Part shown: one piece after another, positions 28,347 to 37,551 of the stretch
How positions within the stretch are numbered: position 1 is the first letter of the stretch
Layout: the number at the start of each line of letters is the position of its first letter
From: Deltaproteobacteria bacterium
Lineage (GTDB): Bacteria > Myxococcota_A > UBA9160 > PR03
Direction of reading: 5' to 3'
Length of the DNA: 64,000 nt
Assembly: GCA_035063765.1 (NCBI GenBank)
Contig: JAPSFT010000021.1
Span: 18,237-82,236, forward strand
Translations under genes and position numbers: made by a program
The notes under the pieces: generated by a model
Told to the model about the DNA's origin: nothing
The model's database searches: none
Seen by the model: only the letters and a program-made list of their open reading frames with translations

Positions 28347-29726
28347 CTACTCGGGGGCGTGTCCGGAGTGGGCCGGGCCTGGAGCCTGATCGGCGTGCGG
28401 GCGAGGAGCCTCCTCGCCCTCCATCGCTCCATCGCCCTCCATCGGCTTCGCTGCGGCCTCCGTCGCGGTCATCATCTTGCGGACTGCCGACTGGAGGTTG
28501 CTCTCGGAGTTGATCAGGAACTGCGCGGAGGTGACGACGCGCTCGCCCTCGGCCAGGCCGTCGAGCACCTCGAATTCGTCACCGGCCTCCGCGCCGAGCT
28601 TCACCTCCCGCGGCTCGAAGCGGCCTCCTTCGAGCGCAACGAGAGCCAGGTCGCGCCGCCCGGTGCGAATGACCGCCTGGAGGGGAATGGCGAGACCCCC
28701 GCGCACCACCTCGCTGTGAAGCATGACGTTCGCCCACATGTCGGGCTTGAGATCGAACTCCGGGGTGTTCGGGAACTCCATGCGGACCTCGATCGTCCGG
28801 GTCTTCTCGTCGAGGTAGGGGTACACGTAGGTGACCTTGCCGCGGTGCTCGACGCCCGGCTGGTAGGCCAGGGTCATCGTGGCCTGCTGACCGACGCGCA
28901 GCCATGGCGCCTCGTACTCGTAGACGTTCGCGTAGACCCAGACGGTCGAGATGTCCGCGAGGGCGTACACGGTCTGCCCCGGCTGGAGGAACCCGCCCTC
29001 CGGGATCATGCGCTCCACGACGATGCCGCGGAACGGCGCGTGCAGGACCATGGTGCGCGTGATCTCGCCGCGCTGGCGCAGCGCCTCGATCTGGTGGTCG
29101 GTGATGTCCCAGTACCGGAGCCGGGCCTCCGCCGCGCGAACGAGGTCGCCGGCTCCCGCCACGGCGTCGTGCAGCGTGCTCTCGTGGAGTCGATTCTGGT
29201 AGCGGAGCGCCACCAGATACTCCTCCTGGGTCGCCACGAGCTCCGGGCTGTAGATCGCGAGGAGCGGCTCCCCGCGGCGCACGACCTGCCCCGGGAAGTT
29301 CACGTGCTGCTCCTCGATCCAGCCGCCGACCCGGGGCGCGATGCGGCGGACCTTGGTCTCGTCGTAGCCGATGCGGCCGACGGTGCGGATCTCGCGGCTC
29401 AGATGCTTGCGCTCGACCACGGCTGTGGTAACGCCGATGTTCTGGATCGTGGCCGGATCGATGCGCACCGTCCCCGGCGGTCCCTCGGGCTCCTCGCCCT
29501 CGTAGACGGGCACGAGGTCCATGCCCATGGAGTCCTTCCCCGGGCTCTTGGAGATGAAGGTCGGGTCCATGGGCGACTTCCAGTAGAGGACCTTGCGCTG
29601 CTCGCCCTGCTCGGCGGCGGGCCGGCCCTCCACGGTCCCGGAGTCCGGGGCGCGCGTGTCTTCGGAGCAGGCCAGCAGCAGGGACAGCAGCAGAGCGGAG
29701 GCGAGGAGAGTGGTGATCTTGCCCAT
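28347..29726 (-). CDS. cusB: CusB-type periplasmic adaptor
   Basis: 459 residues. Membrane-fusion protein linking CusA to CusC. The start at MGKITTLLASALL gives a lipoprotein signal (LSLLLACS). After a short linker comes a heavy-metal-binding domain of YHS-like type (YWKSPMDPTFISKSPG, then GMDLVPVYE). The adaptor core follows: HLSREIRTVGRIGYDETKV, GWIEEQHVNFPGQVVRRGEP and a helical hairpin, LQPGQTVYALADISTVWVYA. The C-terminus is Met/His/Pro-rich. Between cusC and cusA. Confidence 0.93.
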   Translation of the reverse strand: MGKITTLLASALLLSLLLACSEDTRAPDSGTVEGRPAAEQGEQRKVLYWKSPMDPTFISKSPGKDSMGMDLVPVYEGEEPEGPPGTVRIDPATIQNIGVTTAVVERKHLSREIRTVGRIGYDETKVRRIAPRVGGWIEEQHVNFPGQVVRRGEPLLAIYSPELVATQEEYLVALRYQNRLHESTLHDAVAGAGDLVRAAEARLRYWDITDHQIEALRQRGEITRTMVLHAPFRGIVVERMIPEGGFLQPGQTVYALADISTVWVYANVYEYEAPWLRVGQQATMTLAYQPGVEHRGKVTYVYPYLDEKTRTIEVRMEFPNTPEFDLKPDMWANVMLHSEVVRGGLAIPLQAVIRTGRRDLALVALEGGRFEPREVKLGAEAGDEFEVLDGLAEGERVVTSAQFLINSESNLQSAVRKMMTATEAAAKPMEGDGAMEGEEAPRPHADQAPGPAHSGHAPE

Positions 29727-29743
29727 GGCAGTGACACCCAGAC

Positions 29744-31162
29744 CTAGGGCGTGAGACTCGAGAGGGGTCGTCCGACAGCGCGCTCGAGGTCCGCCACGGC
29801 TCGCTGGTAGTCGCGCACGGCACGATCCCGCAGGAGACGCACGTCCTCGAGGGACCGGAGGCTGTCGATCAGGGTGAGGAAGTCCACCTCCCCCGTCTGG
29901 TAGCCGGCGCGCGCCGCCGCGATGCGCTCCGTGGTCTGCGGGATCAGTGTCGCCCGGTAGATCTCCTCGCTGCGAGCGGCGACCCGCACGCGCTCGTAGT
30001 GCCGCTGCACCTGGTCGACGACTTGGTTCGTGAGGTCTCGCCGGCGCGATTCCTCGCGCCGCACGCGAAACTCCGCCTCGTCGACCTCGGCGCCGATCCG
30101 GTTCAGCCACAGCGGGATCGAGAACCCGAGCTTGACGGCCCAGATGTCGTCGCCGTCGTCCGGGAAGGTCGGGTTCGTTCCGCCCCGCACCTCGATCCAC
30201 TGGGCCCCGATCGTCAGGTCGGGCAGGTAGCCCATCCGCGCCAGCCGTCGGGAGTGCTGGCTCGCGTCGACGATGCGATCCTGGGCCCGCAGCTCCGGCC
30301 GTTCCTGGCCTGCGACCTCGACCAGGCGTTCGAGCGAAACGGCGAGAGGCTCTGCCTCCAGATCCGCCGGAGGCCCCAGCGGAGCTCGCGGCGGGCGGTC
30401 GAGCAGCGCGTTCAGGGCTCCGATAGCGGTCTCGAAGTCTCCCTCGGCCACCACCCGCTCCGCCGTGAGGCGGCTCAGCTGCTCCTGCGCGAGGATTACG
30501 TCCTGCTGGGCCGCGGTCCCCACCCGGTACTTCGCCTGCGCAACGTCGGCGAACTGGCGCGTCAGGGCGGTGGTCTCGTCGTTGATGACGAGCGCTCGTC
30601 CCGCGAGGTAGTAGTCCGCATAGCGCGCGCGGACCTGACGCGAGATCTCCTGGATCGTCGCCCCGTGGACCTGGTACGTCGCCTCGGCTCGTGCCTGCTC
30701 GACCCGCCCGCGCAACGTGAGCTTCCCCGGGAACGGGATGGCCTGTGACACCTCGACGCCCTGCATCTGCGGGCCGGCGCGGGTCTCGGCCATGGCCCCC
30801 GTGTCCGGCATGTACATGACCATGGGGTTCTCGTACCAGCTCTGCGACGTGATCCGCTCCTTCGCTCCCTCCCATTCGAAGCGAACCGCACGAATGCGCG
30901 GGTTGTGCTCGATCGCATACTGCACGACGACCTCGAGCGACGGACGCGCGAGGAGATCGGCTTCCGTCACGGCACCCGGCTGGCTCGACCGCGGCTGGGC
31001 TCCCACTGGCGCGGCGGCGACGTGCAGGATTCCGAGTGCGCAGACCAGCGTAGGCGTCGCCCTGCGTGAAAGAAGGGGTCTCCGCGGACCCGTCGGCGGA
31101 AGCGATTGCAGCTGGTCACGATCGAGGCGAGCTCCGGTCGGCACGGCCGCCAGCGAGCTCAT
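29744..31162 (-). CDS. cusC: CusC-type outer-membrane channel (TolC family)
   Basis: 472 residues. Trimeric outer-membrane exit duct for the Cus pump. I chose the ATG at 31162, which overlaps the stop of the preceding gene (ATGA). The N-terminus has a hydrophobic export signal after a basic stretch. TolC repeats: LEVVVQYAIEHNPRIRAVRF, VSQAIPFPGKLTLRGRVEQA and ELRAQDRIVDASQHSRRLAR, with LGFSIPLWLNRIGAEVDEAE. The YENPMVMYMPDTGAM segment is Met-rich, as in metal-linked members. Confidence 0.9.
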   Translation of the reverse strand: MSSLAAVPTGARLDRDQLQSLPPTGPRRPLLSRRATPTLVCALGILHVAAAPVGAQPRSSQPGAVTEADLLARPSLEVVVQYAIEHNPRIRAVRFEWEGAKERITSQSWYENPMVMYMPDTGAMAETRAGPQMQGVEVSQAIPFPGKLTLRGRVEQARAEATYQVHGATIQEISRQVRARYADYYLAGRALVINDETTALTRQFADVAQAKYRVGTAAQQDVILAQEQLSRLTAERVVAEGDFETAIGALNALLDRPPRAPLGPPADLEAEPLAVSLERLVEVAGQERPELRAQDRIVDASQHSRRLARMGYLPDLTIGAQWIEVRGGTNPTFPDDGDDIWAVKLGFSIPLWLNRIGAEVDEAEFRVRREESRRRDLTNQVVDQVQRHYERVRVAARSEEIYRATLIPQTTERIAAARAGYQTGEVDFLTLIDSLRSLEDVRLLRDRAVRDYQRAVADLERAVGRPLSSLTP

Positions 31163-31656
31163 TGCCGCTCCAGGATCCACCGGTGCTCGTCCTGATCCGG
31201 ATCGAAGCCGTAGACGGGTGCCATCTCGCGCACGATGGTTCCCGCACGCTCGACCTTCTCCAGGACCGGCTCGCCGAGATAGAGCTTGCGCATTTCTTCG
31301 GCACAGTCGCGCCGCAGACCCGCGAGCCGCGCGAAGGCCGGCCGGGTCTCGTCCCGGGTCGCGCCGGAGGCGAGAGTCTGGTGGAGGTAGGCGGCCTCGC
31401 TGGCAATGAGGCGCAGATCGTCGCGCAGGCGATATTGGCTCCAAGCTGCGAGCGAGGCGATGTGCGGCCTCACGCTCCCGACCTCCTGGCGCAGATCCTT
31501 CACCGTCGCGTGCAGATCGGCCGCCAGGCTGGTCATCTTCGCCTGGTCCCACTGCGATTCGTCCTGTGGGGAGGACGGGGAAGGCCACGCGAGCATGATT
31601 GCAAGAGCAGCAGCGCTCGTGATCGGCGCGGCGAAGAAGGTTCGCAGTTCTCTCAT
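31159..31656 (-). CDS. secreted helical protein, first gene of cus operon
   Basis: 165 residues: signal peptide (to about 30), then an all-helical coiled-coil-like domain (LAADLHATVKDLRQEVGSVR). One Cys in RRDCAEEMRKLY and a C-terminal ERAGTIVREMAPVYGFDPD. No known family recognised. It is directly downstream of a putative ECF-type promoter (31719-31745) and is translationally coupled to cusC, so it is likely a periplasmic accessory factor of metal efflux. Confidence 0.72.
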   Translation of the reverse strand: MRELRTFFAAPITSAAALAIMLAWPSPSSPQDESQWDQAKMTSLAADLHATVKDLRQEVGSVRPHIASLAAWSQYRLRDDLRLIASEAAYLHQTLASGATRDETRPAFARLAGLRRDCAEEMRKLYLGEPVLEKVERAGTIVREMAPVYGFDPDQDEHRWILERQ

Positions 31657-31718
31657 GTCGCCTCCCCGAACGGCGGCCCTGGAGGCACCCGGGCCTCGGC
31701 AAGCGCCTCCCTCGCTTC

Positions 31719-31745
31719 ATACGGGCCGCGCGCGCGGAAGTGACC
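31719..31745 (-). promoter_or_regulatory. putative ECF promoter of the cus operon
   Basis: Minus strand: GGTCACT (31745-31739), 15-base spacer, CGTATGA (31723 leftwards). About 60 bases upstream of the first cus-operon gene. Same motif as at seven other sites in the window. Confidence 0.6.
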
Positions 31746-31790
31746 GCGGACCGCCTCCGATCCCGAACGATCCCGGAGAAGACGATGAGT

Positions 31791-32327
31791 TCAGGGGTGC
31801 CGGCCTCGGTTCGCCTCCTCCTGGCGCCGACGGATCTCCGGGGGCCAGTAGCTCTTGATGAAGGCCAGCACCGCATCGATCTCCTCGTCGTTCAGCTTGT
31901 CACCGAACGCGGGCATGCCGCTGCGGAAGCCCGCGGTGGCTCGCGCCTGCCCTCCCTCCCTGATGATCGACCGGAGCTGCCAGTCCGGATGGTGCCAGGT
32001 GTGTCCCGTTTCATCGTGCGGCGGCGCCGGGTAGGTGCCGTCGGGTCTGCGGTGCTTCCAGTGGGGCTGCCCTTCCAGACGACTGCCGTGGCACTCGGCG
32101 CAGTGAGTGAGGTACAGCGCAGAGCCGCGTTCCGCGGCCTCGCGCTCGCGCGGATCCAACTCGTCCGTAGCCGGCCCAGGCCCACCCACGTTCAGGGCGT
32201 AGAGCGCGGTCAAGGCAGTCGCGACTCCTCCGAGCATCAGCGCGATCCGCGTCCCACGACCTGCGCGCCGCGGGCGAGCCCGTGCTCGCCGTGCTCTCCG
32301 CCGCCTCGGGCGCCGGCGTCTCATCAT
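31791..32327 (-). CDS. class I cytochrome c
   Basis: 178 residues. Anchored by one N-terminal membrane helix after a very Arg-rich cytoplasmic start (MMRRRRPRRRRARR). Heme c site CAECH with a preceding ALYLTHCAECHG; the distal Met ligand is probably in GFRSGMPAFGDKLNDEEIDA. GGAG is seven bases before the ATG. Small electron carriers of this sort are common in copper-resistance clusters. It lies between the 505-residue gene and the cus promoter. Confidence 0.88.
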   Translation of the reverse strand: MMRRRRPRRRRARRARARPRRAGRGTRIALMLGGVATALTALYALNVGGPGPATDELDPREREAAERGSALYLTHCAECHGSRLEGQPHWKHRRPDGTYPAPPHDETGHTWHHPDWQLRSIIREGGQARATAGFRSGMPAFGDKLNDEEIDAVLAFIKSYWPPEIRRRQEEANRGRHP

Positions 32328-32386
32328 GTCTGGCTCCAGCACGGCGGTCCGAGCGGGGACGGCGCCAGCTCCCACTTCCCCTCTCT

Positions 32387-33904
32387 TCACGGCTGCTGCT
32401 CGCGCGCCTCGAAGCGCTTCCGCCGCACCAGGGCGAAGCGAGCGGTGATCCGATCCGAGTCGTAGTGGCGTGCCACGCCGCACAGGTCGTCCGCGCCCCC
32501 GAAGCGTACGTCGCCTCCGACCAGCGCCTGGAGGTGGAGCTCGCGGGTCACCTGATAGCCGTCGAAGTGCGTCCACTGCTCCCTTCGCCCCCAGCCGAAG
32601 TCCCCGGCGATCCTCATATACACGTCGAAGGGTATGCACACCAGGCGGTAATCGGCTGGGTCGACGCCGAGCTCCTCGCACAGCGCCCTCCCGTGCCGCA
32701 GCAGCGCGTCCTCGATCCGAAGTCGGGGAAGCCCCCTCCGCCGCGGGATCCCGAGCTTCTCGAGGAGCCCCGTCACCGGCTCGCTGTCTTCCTCGCGGAA
32801 GGTCTCCACGAGCACGGTCTCCGCGCCGAACCACGGCAGGTAACGTGTCCCACCGGACGTCACGAACGGGTGCACCATCAGGGCGTCGAGACTGCTCTTC
32901 AGGCTGCTGGATACGCCCGGCGGGCAGGCATGCCCGCAGGTGCATTGCTCGGGCTCGCGGTGGCCGGCGTCGAGCGGCGCGGCCGGCAGCGTCGGGCGGT
33001 CGGCGCACGCGCAGCTCAGGTAGGCGTTCAGCTCGGGGCGCACGGGCACAGCGACGGACTCGAGGCCGAGCTTCGCGGCTCGGCCCACGGCATCCGGCGG
33101 GAAGGCGTAGCCGAGGAACTCGACCCAGCCCGAGCTCGGGCGAGGCGCGCGGGCCCGACCGGAGGAGTCCCGGCCCGTCATGCCGGCTCGCCGGGCGAGG
33201 CGGATCATCTCCTGGAGGTTGCCCGCGTCGGCCGCGGTCAGGGCGGCCTCGCGGAGCTCGGCGGGATCCGACCCTGCCGTCGCCACTTCCTCCGCATCGA
33301 ACTCCAGCCGCTCGAAGTGCTGCGCCCTCCTCTCGTAGAACGATCGCGATCCACCGTCACTCTGCGCGAGCCCGCGAAGCAAGCTCGTAAGCTCGCGGAC
33401 GCAGGAGCGAAGGCCCGAGACCGAGAAGGAAACGGCTCCGGCAACCGCGAGCGCCGCGGGCTCGGGGGAGAGCGACCGCGCTCCGTAGACGGCCGCTCCC
33501 GCAGCGAGAAGGCGTCCCTCGCCCTGCAACGCTCGCTGCGACCGAAGCGCATCCTCGGCCAGCTGCTCAGCCTCCTGCCAGGCGCCCCGCTGCACGGCCC
33601 GTCGCGCGTCCTCGACCATCCGTGGAACCGCGTTGTGTCGCGACTCGAGGGCGCGGAAATCCTCCTCGGTCAACACGTGGCGGAGCGCCCGCTCGGCGTT
33701 CCGTAGATACAGATCTGCGTAGCCCCAGTCGAGGCGGCCCAGGCCGACGAGCGCCTCGGCTTCCCGAAGCCAGTCGCCGCCGGGGTGCTTGTCCACCTCG
33801 TCCGGAGACCGGGAGCGCTGTTCGATTGCAGCACGGGCCCGCGACCAGAATCGAAGGACTCTCGAGACGGAACGCCTTCGCACGCCTGTCTCCTTCGCGC
33901 TCAT
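32387..33904 (-). CDS. unrecognised 505-residue protein with Cys cluster
   Basis: No signal peptide. The N-terminal 200 residues are helical and Ala-rich. Residues about 330-370 contain a Cys/His cluster (CACADRP then EQCTCGHACPPG) that could bind metal or a cluster. The C-terminus ends WGRREQWTHFDGYQVTRELH and then a VRFGGADDLCGVARH segment. It overlaps the LOG-family gene by one base and precedes cytochrome c, so all three are probably co-transcribed. I do not recognise the family and assign no function. Confidence 0.7.
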   Translation of the reverse strand: MSAKETGVRRRSVSRVLRFWSRARAAIEQRSRSPDEVDKHPGGDWLREAEALVGLGRLDWGYADLYLRNAERALRHVLTEEDFRALESRHNAVPRMVEDARRAVQRGAWQEAEQLAEDALRSQRALQGEGRLLAAGAAVYGARSLSPEPAALAVAGAVSFSVSGLRSCVRELTSLLRGLAQSDGGSRSFYERRAQHFERLEFDAEEVATAGSDPAELREAALTAADAGNLQEMIRLARRAGMTGRDSSGRARAPRPSSGWVEFLGYAFPPDAVGRAAKLGLESVAVPVRPELNAYLSCACADRPTLPAAPLDAGHREPEQCTCGHACPPGVSSSLKSSLDALMVHPFVTSGGTRYLPWFGAETVLVETFREEDSEPVTGLLEKLGIPRRRGLPRLRIEDALLRHGRALCEELGVDPADYRLVCIPFDVYMRIAGDFGWGRREQWTHFDGYQVTRELHLQALVGGDVRFGGADDLCGVARHYDSDRITARFALVRRKRFEAREQQP

Positions 33905-34647
33905 CAGCCAGCTCGGCGCTGCAGAGGAGGCTTGTGCAGGTCGGCGCAGAGTCCTTCGTGGCAGCGTCTCAGGATCGCGACGGCCTCGTCCACCTTCGAT
34001 ACGAGCCGCACGTGCTGGCGCTCCTCTGGAGTGACGAGGGCGCTCCGCACCATTTCGTCTAGCTGCGCGATGACGCCCTTCCAGAAGTCGCCACCGAAGA
34101 GCAGGACCGGGAAGTGGGGGATCTTGTGGGTCTGGACGAGCGTCAGCGCCTCGAAGGTCTCGTCGAGCGTGCCGAAGCCGCCGGGAAAGACGAGGAAAGC
34201 GCACGAGTAGCGCACGAACATGAGCTTGCGGACGAAGAAGTACCGGAATGCGCAGGCCCTCTCGACGTAACGGTTCACACTCTGCTCGCGCGGCAGCGCG
34301 ATGTTGAGGCCCACCGAGAGCCCGCCGCCCTCGCGGCAGCCTCGGTTGGCCGCCTCCATCACGCCTGGCCCGCCGCCCGTGATGACGTTGAAGCCCTCGC
34401 GGGCCACCGCGCGCGAGACGGCACGAGCCAGCTCGTACTCGGGCGACTTCGGTGTCGAGCGCGCAGAGCCGAAGAAGGCCACTGCGGGCTCGACGTCTCG
34501 AAGCGCGTCGAAGCCGGCCTCGAGCTCGCGAAGGATGCGCGAGAGGCGCTCCTTCTCTCCCAGCGGGTCGGGCGCCCCGCCGATGCTCTCCAGCGCTTCG
34601 GCGTCGACGCGACAGCCAACGCCCGACTCCGGCTCTCGTTCCGCCAT
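33904..34647 (-). CDS. LOG family (TIGR00730-type) Rossmann-fold protein
   Basis: 247 residues. The LOG motifs are intact: NVITGGGPGVMEAANRG and FLVFPGGFGTLDETFEALTL. Family members are lysine-decarboxylase-like by name, but most act as nucleotide 5'-monophosphate phosphoribohydrolases that release a base from AMP-like substrates. Cytosolic. First gene of the unit with the 505-residue protein and cytochrome c. Its role in a metal-response region is unclear. Confidence 0.9.
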   Translation of the reverse strand: MAEREPESGVGCRVDAEALESIGGAPDPLGEKERLSRILRELEAGFDALRDVEPAVAFFGSARSTPKSPEYELARAVSRAVAREGFNVITGGGPGVMEAANRGCREGGGLSVGLNIALPREQSVNRYVERACAFRYFFVRKLMFVRYSCAFLVFPGGFGTLDETFEALTLVQTHKIPHFPVLLFGGDFWKGVIAQLDEMVRSALVTPEERQHVRLVSKVDEAVAILRRCHEGLCADLHKPPLQRRAG

Positions 34648-34928
34648 GAAGAACGCCGCCTCCAGTCTCGGGCTTTAGACCGCCTCGAGGTCCAAGGAAG
34701 GAAGGGCCCGCCGCGAAGCTTCCCGAAGCGCTCCACGAGATCGTCGAAGACCCTCCACGAGATCGCATGCAGGCGGGCCCTACGTCCCGTGAGCGAAAGT
34801 CGGCCAGCCGTGCTCGCCGGCGGCGATCCTGCCGACGCTTCCGTCTGGTCAGTCGAGACGCAGCTCGCGCTTCCTTCCTGAGTCCTACGGCTCAGATTGG
34901 AATGCGTGACTCGCGACGCGGCAGAAGC

Positions 34929-36962
34929 TCATATGTCCGCCCGCTTCAGGAGCTGCGCGTTGATCGCGACGATCACGGTGCTGGCAGACATGAGGACGGC
35001 GCCCACGGCCGGACTGAGAAGAATGCCCCAAGGGGACAGCACTCCTGCCGCCAGCGGGATGGCGAAGACGTTGTATCCGGCTGCCCACCACAGGTTCTGC
35101 ACCATCTTCCGGTACGTGGCTCTGGAGAGGCTGATGATCCTCGGAATGTCACGAGGATCCGAGCGGACGAGCACGATGTGCCCCGCCTCGACGGCGACGT
35201 CGGTCCCTGCGCCGATCGCGATCCCGATGTCGGCGGTGGCGAGCGCGGGGGCGTCGTTCACGCCGTCGCCCACCATGGCCACGCGCTTCCCGCGACCCTG
35301 GAGCTCTCGCACCTTCGACGCCTTGTTCTCGGGCAGCACCTCGGCGAAGACCGTGTCGATGCCGAGCTCCTCCGCGACCGCGTCCGCCACGGCCCGGGCG
35401 TCGCCGGTGAGCATGGCGACCTCGATCCCGCGGTCGTGGAGCGCCTGGATGGCGGCGCGGCTCTCCTCCCGTATGGCATCGGCAACGGCGAACACGGCGA
35501 GAGCTTCGCCATCTCGGAGCAGGTGGATGGCAGCCTGTCCGCGCCGCGCTGCTGCTTGTGCCGCCTCCTGGAGCCTGGCAGAGAGCTTGGCCTCTTCCTC
35601 GCGAAGGAGCGCGGGACCACCCATGTGGTACTCGACGCCCGCCACCGTCGCTGCGACGCCCTTCCCGGTGAGGGCACGGAACCCGCTGGCGGCCGGGGTC
35701 TCGATTCCACGCTCCTCGGCCGTCGTCACGATGCCGCGAGCGATGGGATGTTCGGACTCTGACTCCACGCCCGCGGCGATGCGCAGCGCCTCCTCTTCGG
35801 AGACCCCGTCCGCTACCGCCATGTCGACCACTCGGAACTCGCCCAGGGTGAGCGTCCCCGTCTTGTCGAAGATCACGGTGTCGAGGTGCCGGGCCTCCTC
35901 GAGACCCCGCCGGTCCCGCACCAGCAGACCACCTCGGGCGCCGAGGGTCGTCGAGATGGCCACGACCAGGGGCACGGCCAGGCCCAGTGCATGGGGACAG
36001 GCGATCACGAGCACTGTCACCGTGCGCACGATCGAGAAGTCGATCGCTGCACCGAGAAGCTGCCATCCACCCAGGGTGGCGAGCCCCGATACGATGGCTG
36101 CGACCGTCAGGAGCTGCGCCGCGCGATCTGCGAGATGCTGAGCTCTCGACTTGGACTGCTGCGCATCGGCCACGAGGCGCATGATCCCCGACAGCTTGGT
36201 CTCGTCCCCGGTGCACGTCACCTCCACGCGCAAGGAGCCTGCGCCGTTGATCGTCCCGGCGATGACCTCGTCTCCTTCGCTCTTCTCGACCGGGCGGGAC
36301 TCGCCGGTGATGATGGCTTCGCTGACCTCGCTCGTTCCGCTCCGGACCAGTCCGTCCACGGGCACGCTCTCTCCCGGACGCACGAGCACCACGTCGCCCA
36401 TGCGCAACGCGTCCACGGCCACCGTCTCCTCCCCTCCCTCGGTGATGCGGGTCGCCGTGTCCGGGAGCAGTCGCGCGAGCTCCTGGAGCGCACCCTGGGC
36501 CTGCGAGATCGAGCGCATCTCGATCCAGTGGCCGAGGAGCATGATCGTCACCAGGGTCGCTAGCTCCCACCAGAGCGCGTTGGCCTCGATCAGGCCCGCC
36601 TCCACCACCCACGAGAAGACGAAGGCGACCGAGATCGCCAGCGAGATGAGGGTCATCATCCCCGGCAGGCGGTCGCGGAGCTCCCGCCACGCCCCCTGGA
36701 GGAAGACCCATCCGCCGTAGAAGAAGACGGCCGTGCCGAGAACGGGCGGAATCGATGCCGAGCCAGGAAAGGACGGCGCCCGGTAGCCCAAGAGCTCTTC
36801 GATGTGCCGGGACCAGAAGACGACCGGAAGGGTCAGGAGGAGCGAGAGCCAGAACTTGTCGCGGAACATCGCCGGACTGTGGCCCTCGTGCCGGTCGTGG
36901 CCCCCGTGCCCACTGCCATGGCGGCTCGACCCCGCGCGGTCGTGGTGGTGATGGCGGCTCAT
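34929..36962 (-). CDS. copB: CopB-type copper-translocating P-type ATPase
   Basis: 677 residues. P1B-type metal-exporting ATPase. Motifs in order: His-rich N-terminus (HHHHDRAGS; HGSGHGGHDRHEGH) instead of Cys-based metal domains; TGES; the transmembrane metal site CPH (VIACPHALGLAVP), which marks the CopB/P1B-3 class; DKTGTLTLGEF; and GDGVNDAPAL. CPH enzymes are linked to Cu(II)/Cu(I)/Ag(I). It is about 100 bases downstream of two small secreted-protein genes and probably shares their ECF-type promoter at 37974-38003. Confidence 0.94.
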   Translation of the reverse strand: MSRHHHHDRAGSSRHGSGHGGHDRHEGHSPAMFRDKFWLSLLLTLPVVFWSRHIEELLGYRAPSFPGSASIPPVLGTAVFFYGGWVFLQGAWRELRDRLPGMMTLISLAISVAFVFSWVVEAGLIEANALWWELATLVTIMLLGHWIEMRSISQAQGALQELARLLPDTATRITEGGEETVAVDALRMGDVVLVRPGESVPVDGLVRSGTSEVSEAIITGESRPVEKSEGDEVIAGTINGAGSLRVEVTCTGDETKLSGIMRLVADAQQSKSRAQHLADRAAQLLTVAAIVSGLATLGGWQLLGAAIDFSIVRTVTVLVIACPHALGLAVPLVVAISTTLGARGGLLVRDRRGLEEARHLDTVIFDKTGTLTLGEFRVVDMAVADGVSEEEALRIAAGVESESEHPIARGIVTTAEERGIETPAASGFRALTGKGVAATVAGVEYHMGGPALLREEEAKLSARLQEAAQAAARRGQAAIHLLRDGEALAVFAVADAIREESRAAIQALHDRGIEVAMLTGDARAVADAVAEELGIDTVFAEVLPENKASKVRELQGRGKRVAMVGDGVNDAPALATADIGIAIGAGTDVAVEAGHIVLVRSDPRDIPRIISLSRATYRKMVQNLWWAAGYNVFAIPLAAGVLSPWGILLSPAVGAVLMSASTVIVAINAQLLKRADI

Positions 36963-37061
36963 CGACGAGACCTCCTGCCGAGGACGGTTCGTGCGCGCGA
37001 GGCTCGCCCTCCCAGCGCGACCGGCGTATGGGGGTGAGATGACTGCCGAGAATGCGCGCTG

Positions 37062-37457
37062 CTACGGCGTGGCAGCCGCGGATTGATGCGCCTGGGCGAG
37101 CTCTTCGAAGAGCTTCGCCTGCGTGTCGTAGAGACGCGCGAGCTGCGTGCAGTGCCTCTTCTGCTGCGCCGCGATCGCGGGCTCGAGCGACCCCGAGTAG
37201 TGCTCCGACATCCATCGGTGTCCATCGGCCTTCTGTCTGGCCGCCGACGCCTTCGCCCGGAAGTGCTCGGCGAGAGCCTCGTGCTCGGCGGGCTCGTCGG
37301 CCGATTCGACGAGCGCCCGTTCGAGAGCTGCCTCGTCCTCGTACCGGGTCTGCGCCGACACCGCGAGCGGGAGCGCTACCAGGATGGCGCCCGATAGGAG
37401 TAGCGCGATCCGAGTGGACCGGGCGTAGCATTCCATCACGAACTCGTTGCTGACCAC
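37062..37457 (-). CDS. small secreted His-rich helical protein, copy 2
   Basis: 131 residues from the GTG at 37457, chosen because AAAGGAG lies seven bases upstream; an ATG at 37436 is the alternative. Signal peptide ends near VSAQT. The mature protein is helical: ESADEPAEHEALAEHFRAKA, HRWMSEHYSGSLEP and KRHCTQLARLYDTQAKLFEE. It is a close paralogue of the next gene (shared pattern AEHxALAxHxxAKA, HYSGxLxP, KxHCxxLA). The spaced His residues and single Cys suggest metal binding, which is not demonstrated. Confidence 0.82.
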   Translation of the reverse strand: MVSNEFVMECYARSTRIALLLSGAILVALPLAVSAQTRYEDEAALERALVESADEPAEHEALAEHFRAKASAARQKADGHRWMSEHYSGSLEPAIAAQQKRHCTQLARLYDTQAKLFEELAQAHQSAAATP

Positions 37458-37551
37458 CCGCGCTCCTTTCGTCTCGGCAGGAACCGACGGCACACGATCT
37501 CGCGGGGGCGTACGAGGGGCGAGGCCGCCTGCGAGCGGCCTCGCCGCACTC

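Noticed and set aside
25063..28389. Long plus-strand open frame of 1108 codons
   Set aside because: It is the exact antisense of cusA; His/Asp/Arg-rich translation with no domain. High GC creates such shadows.
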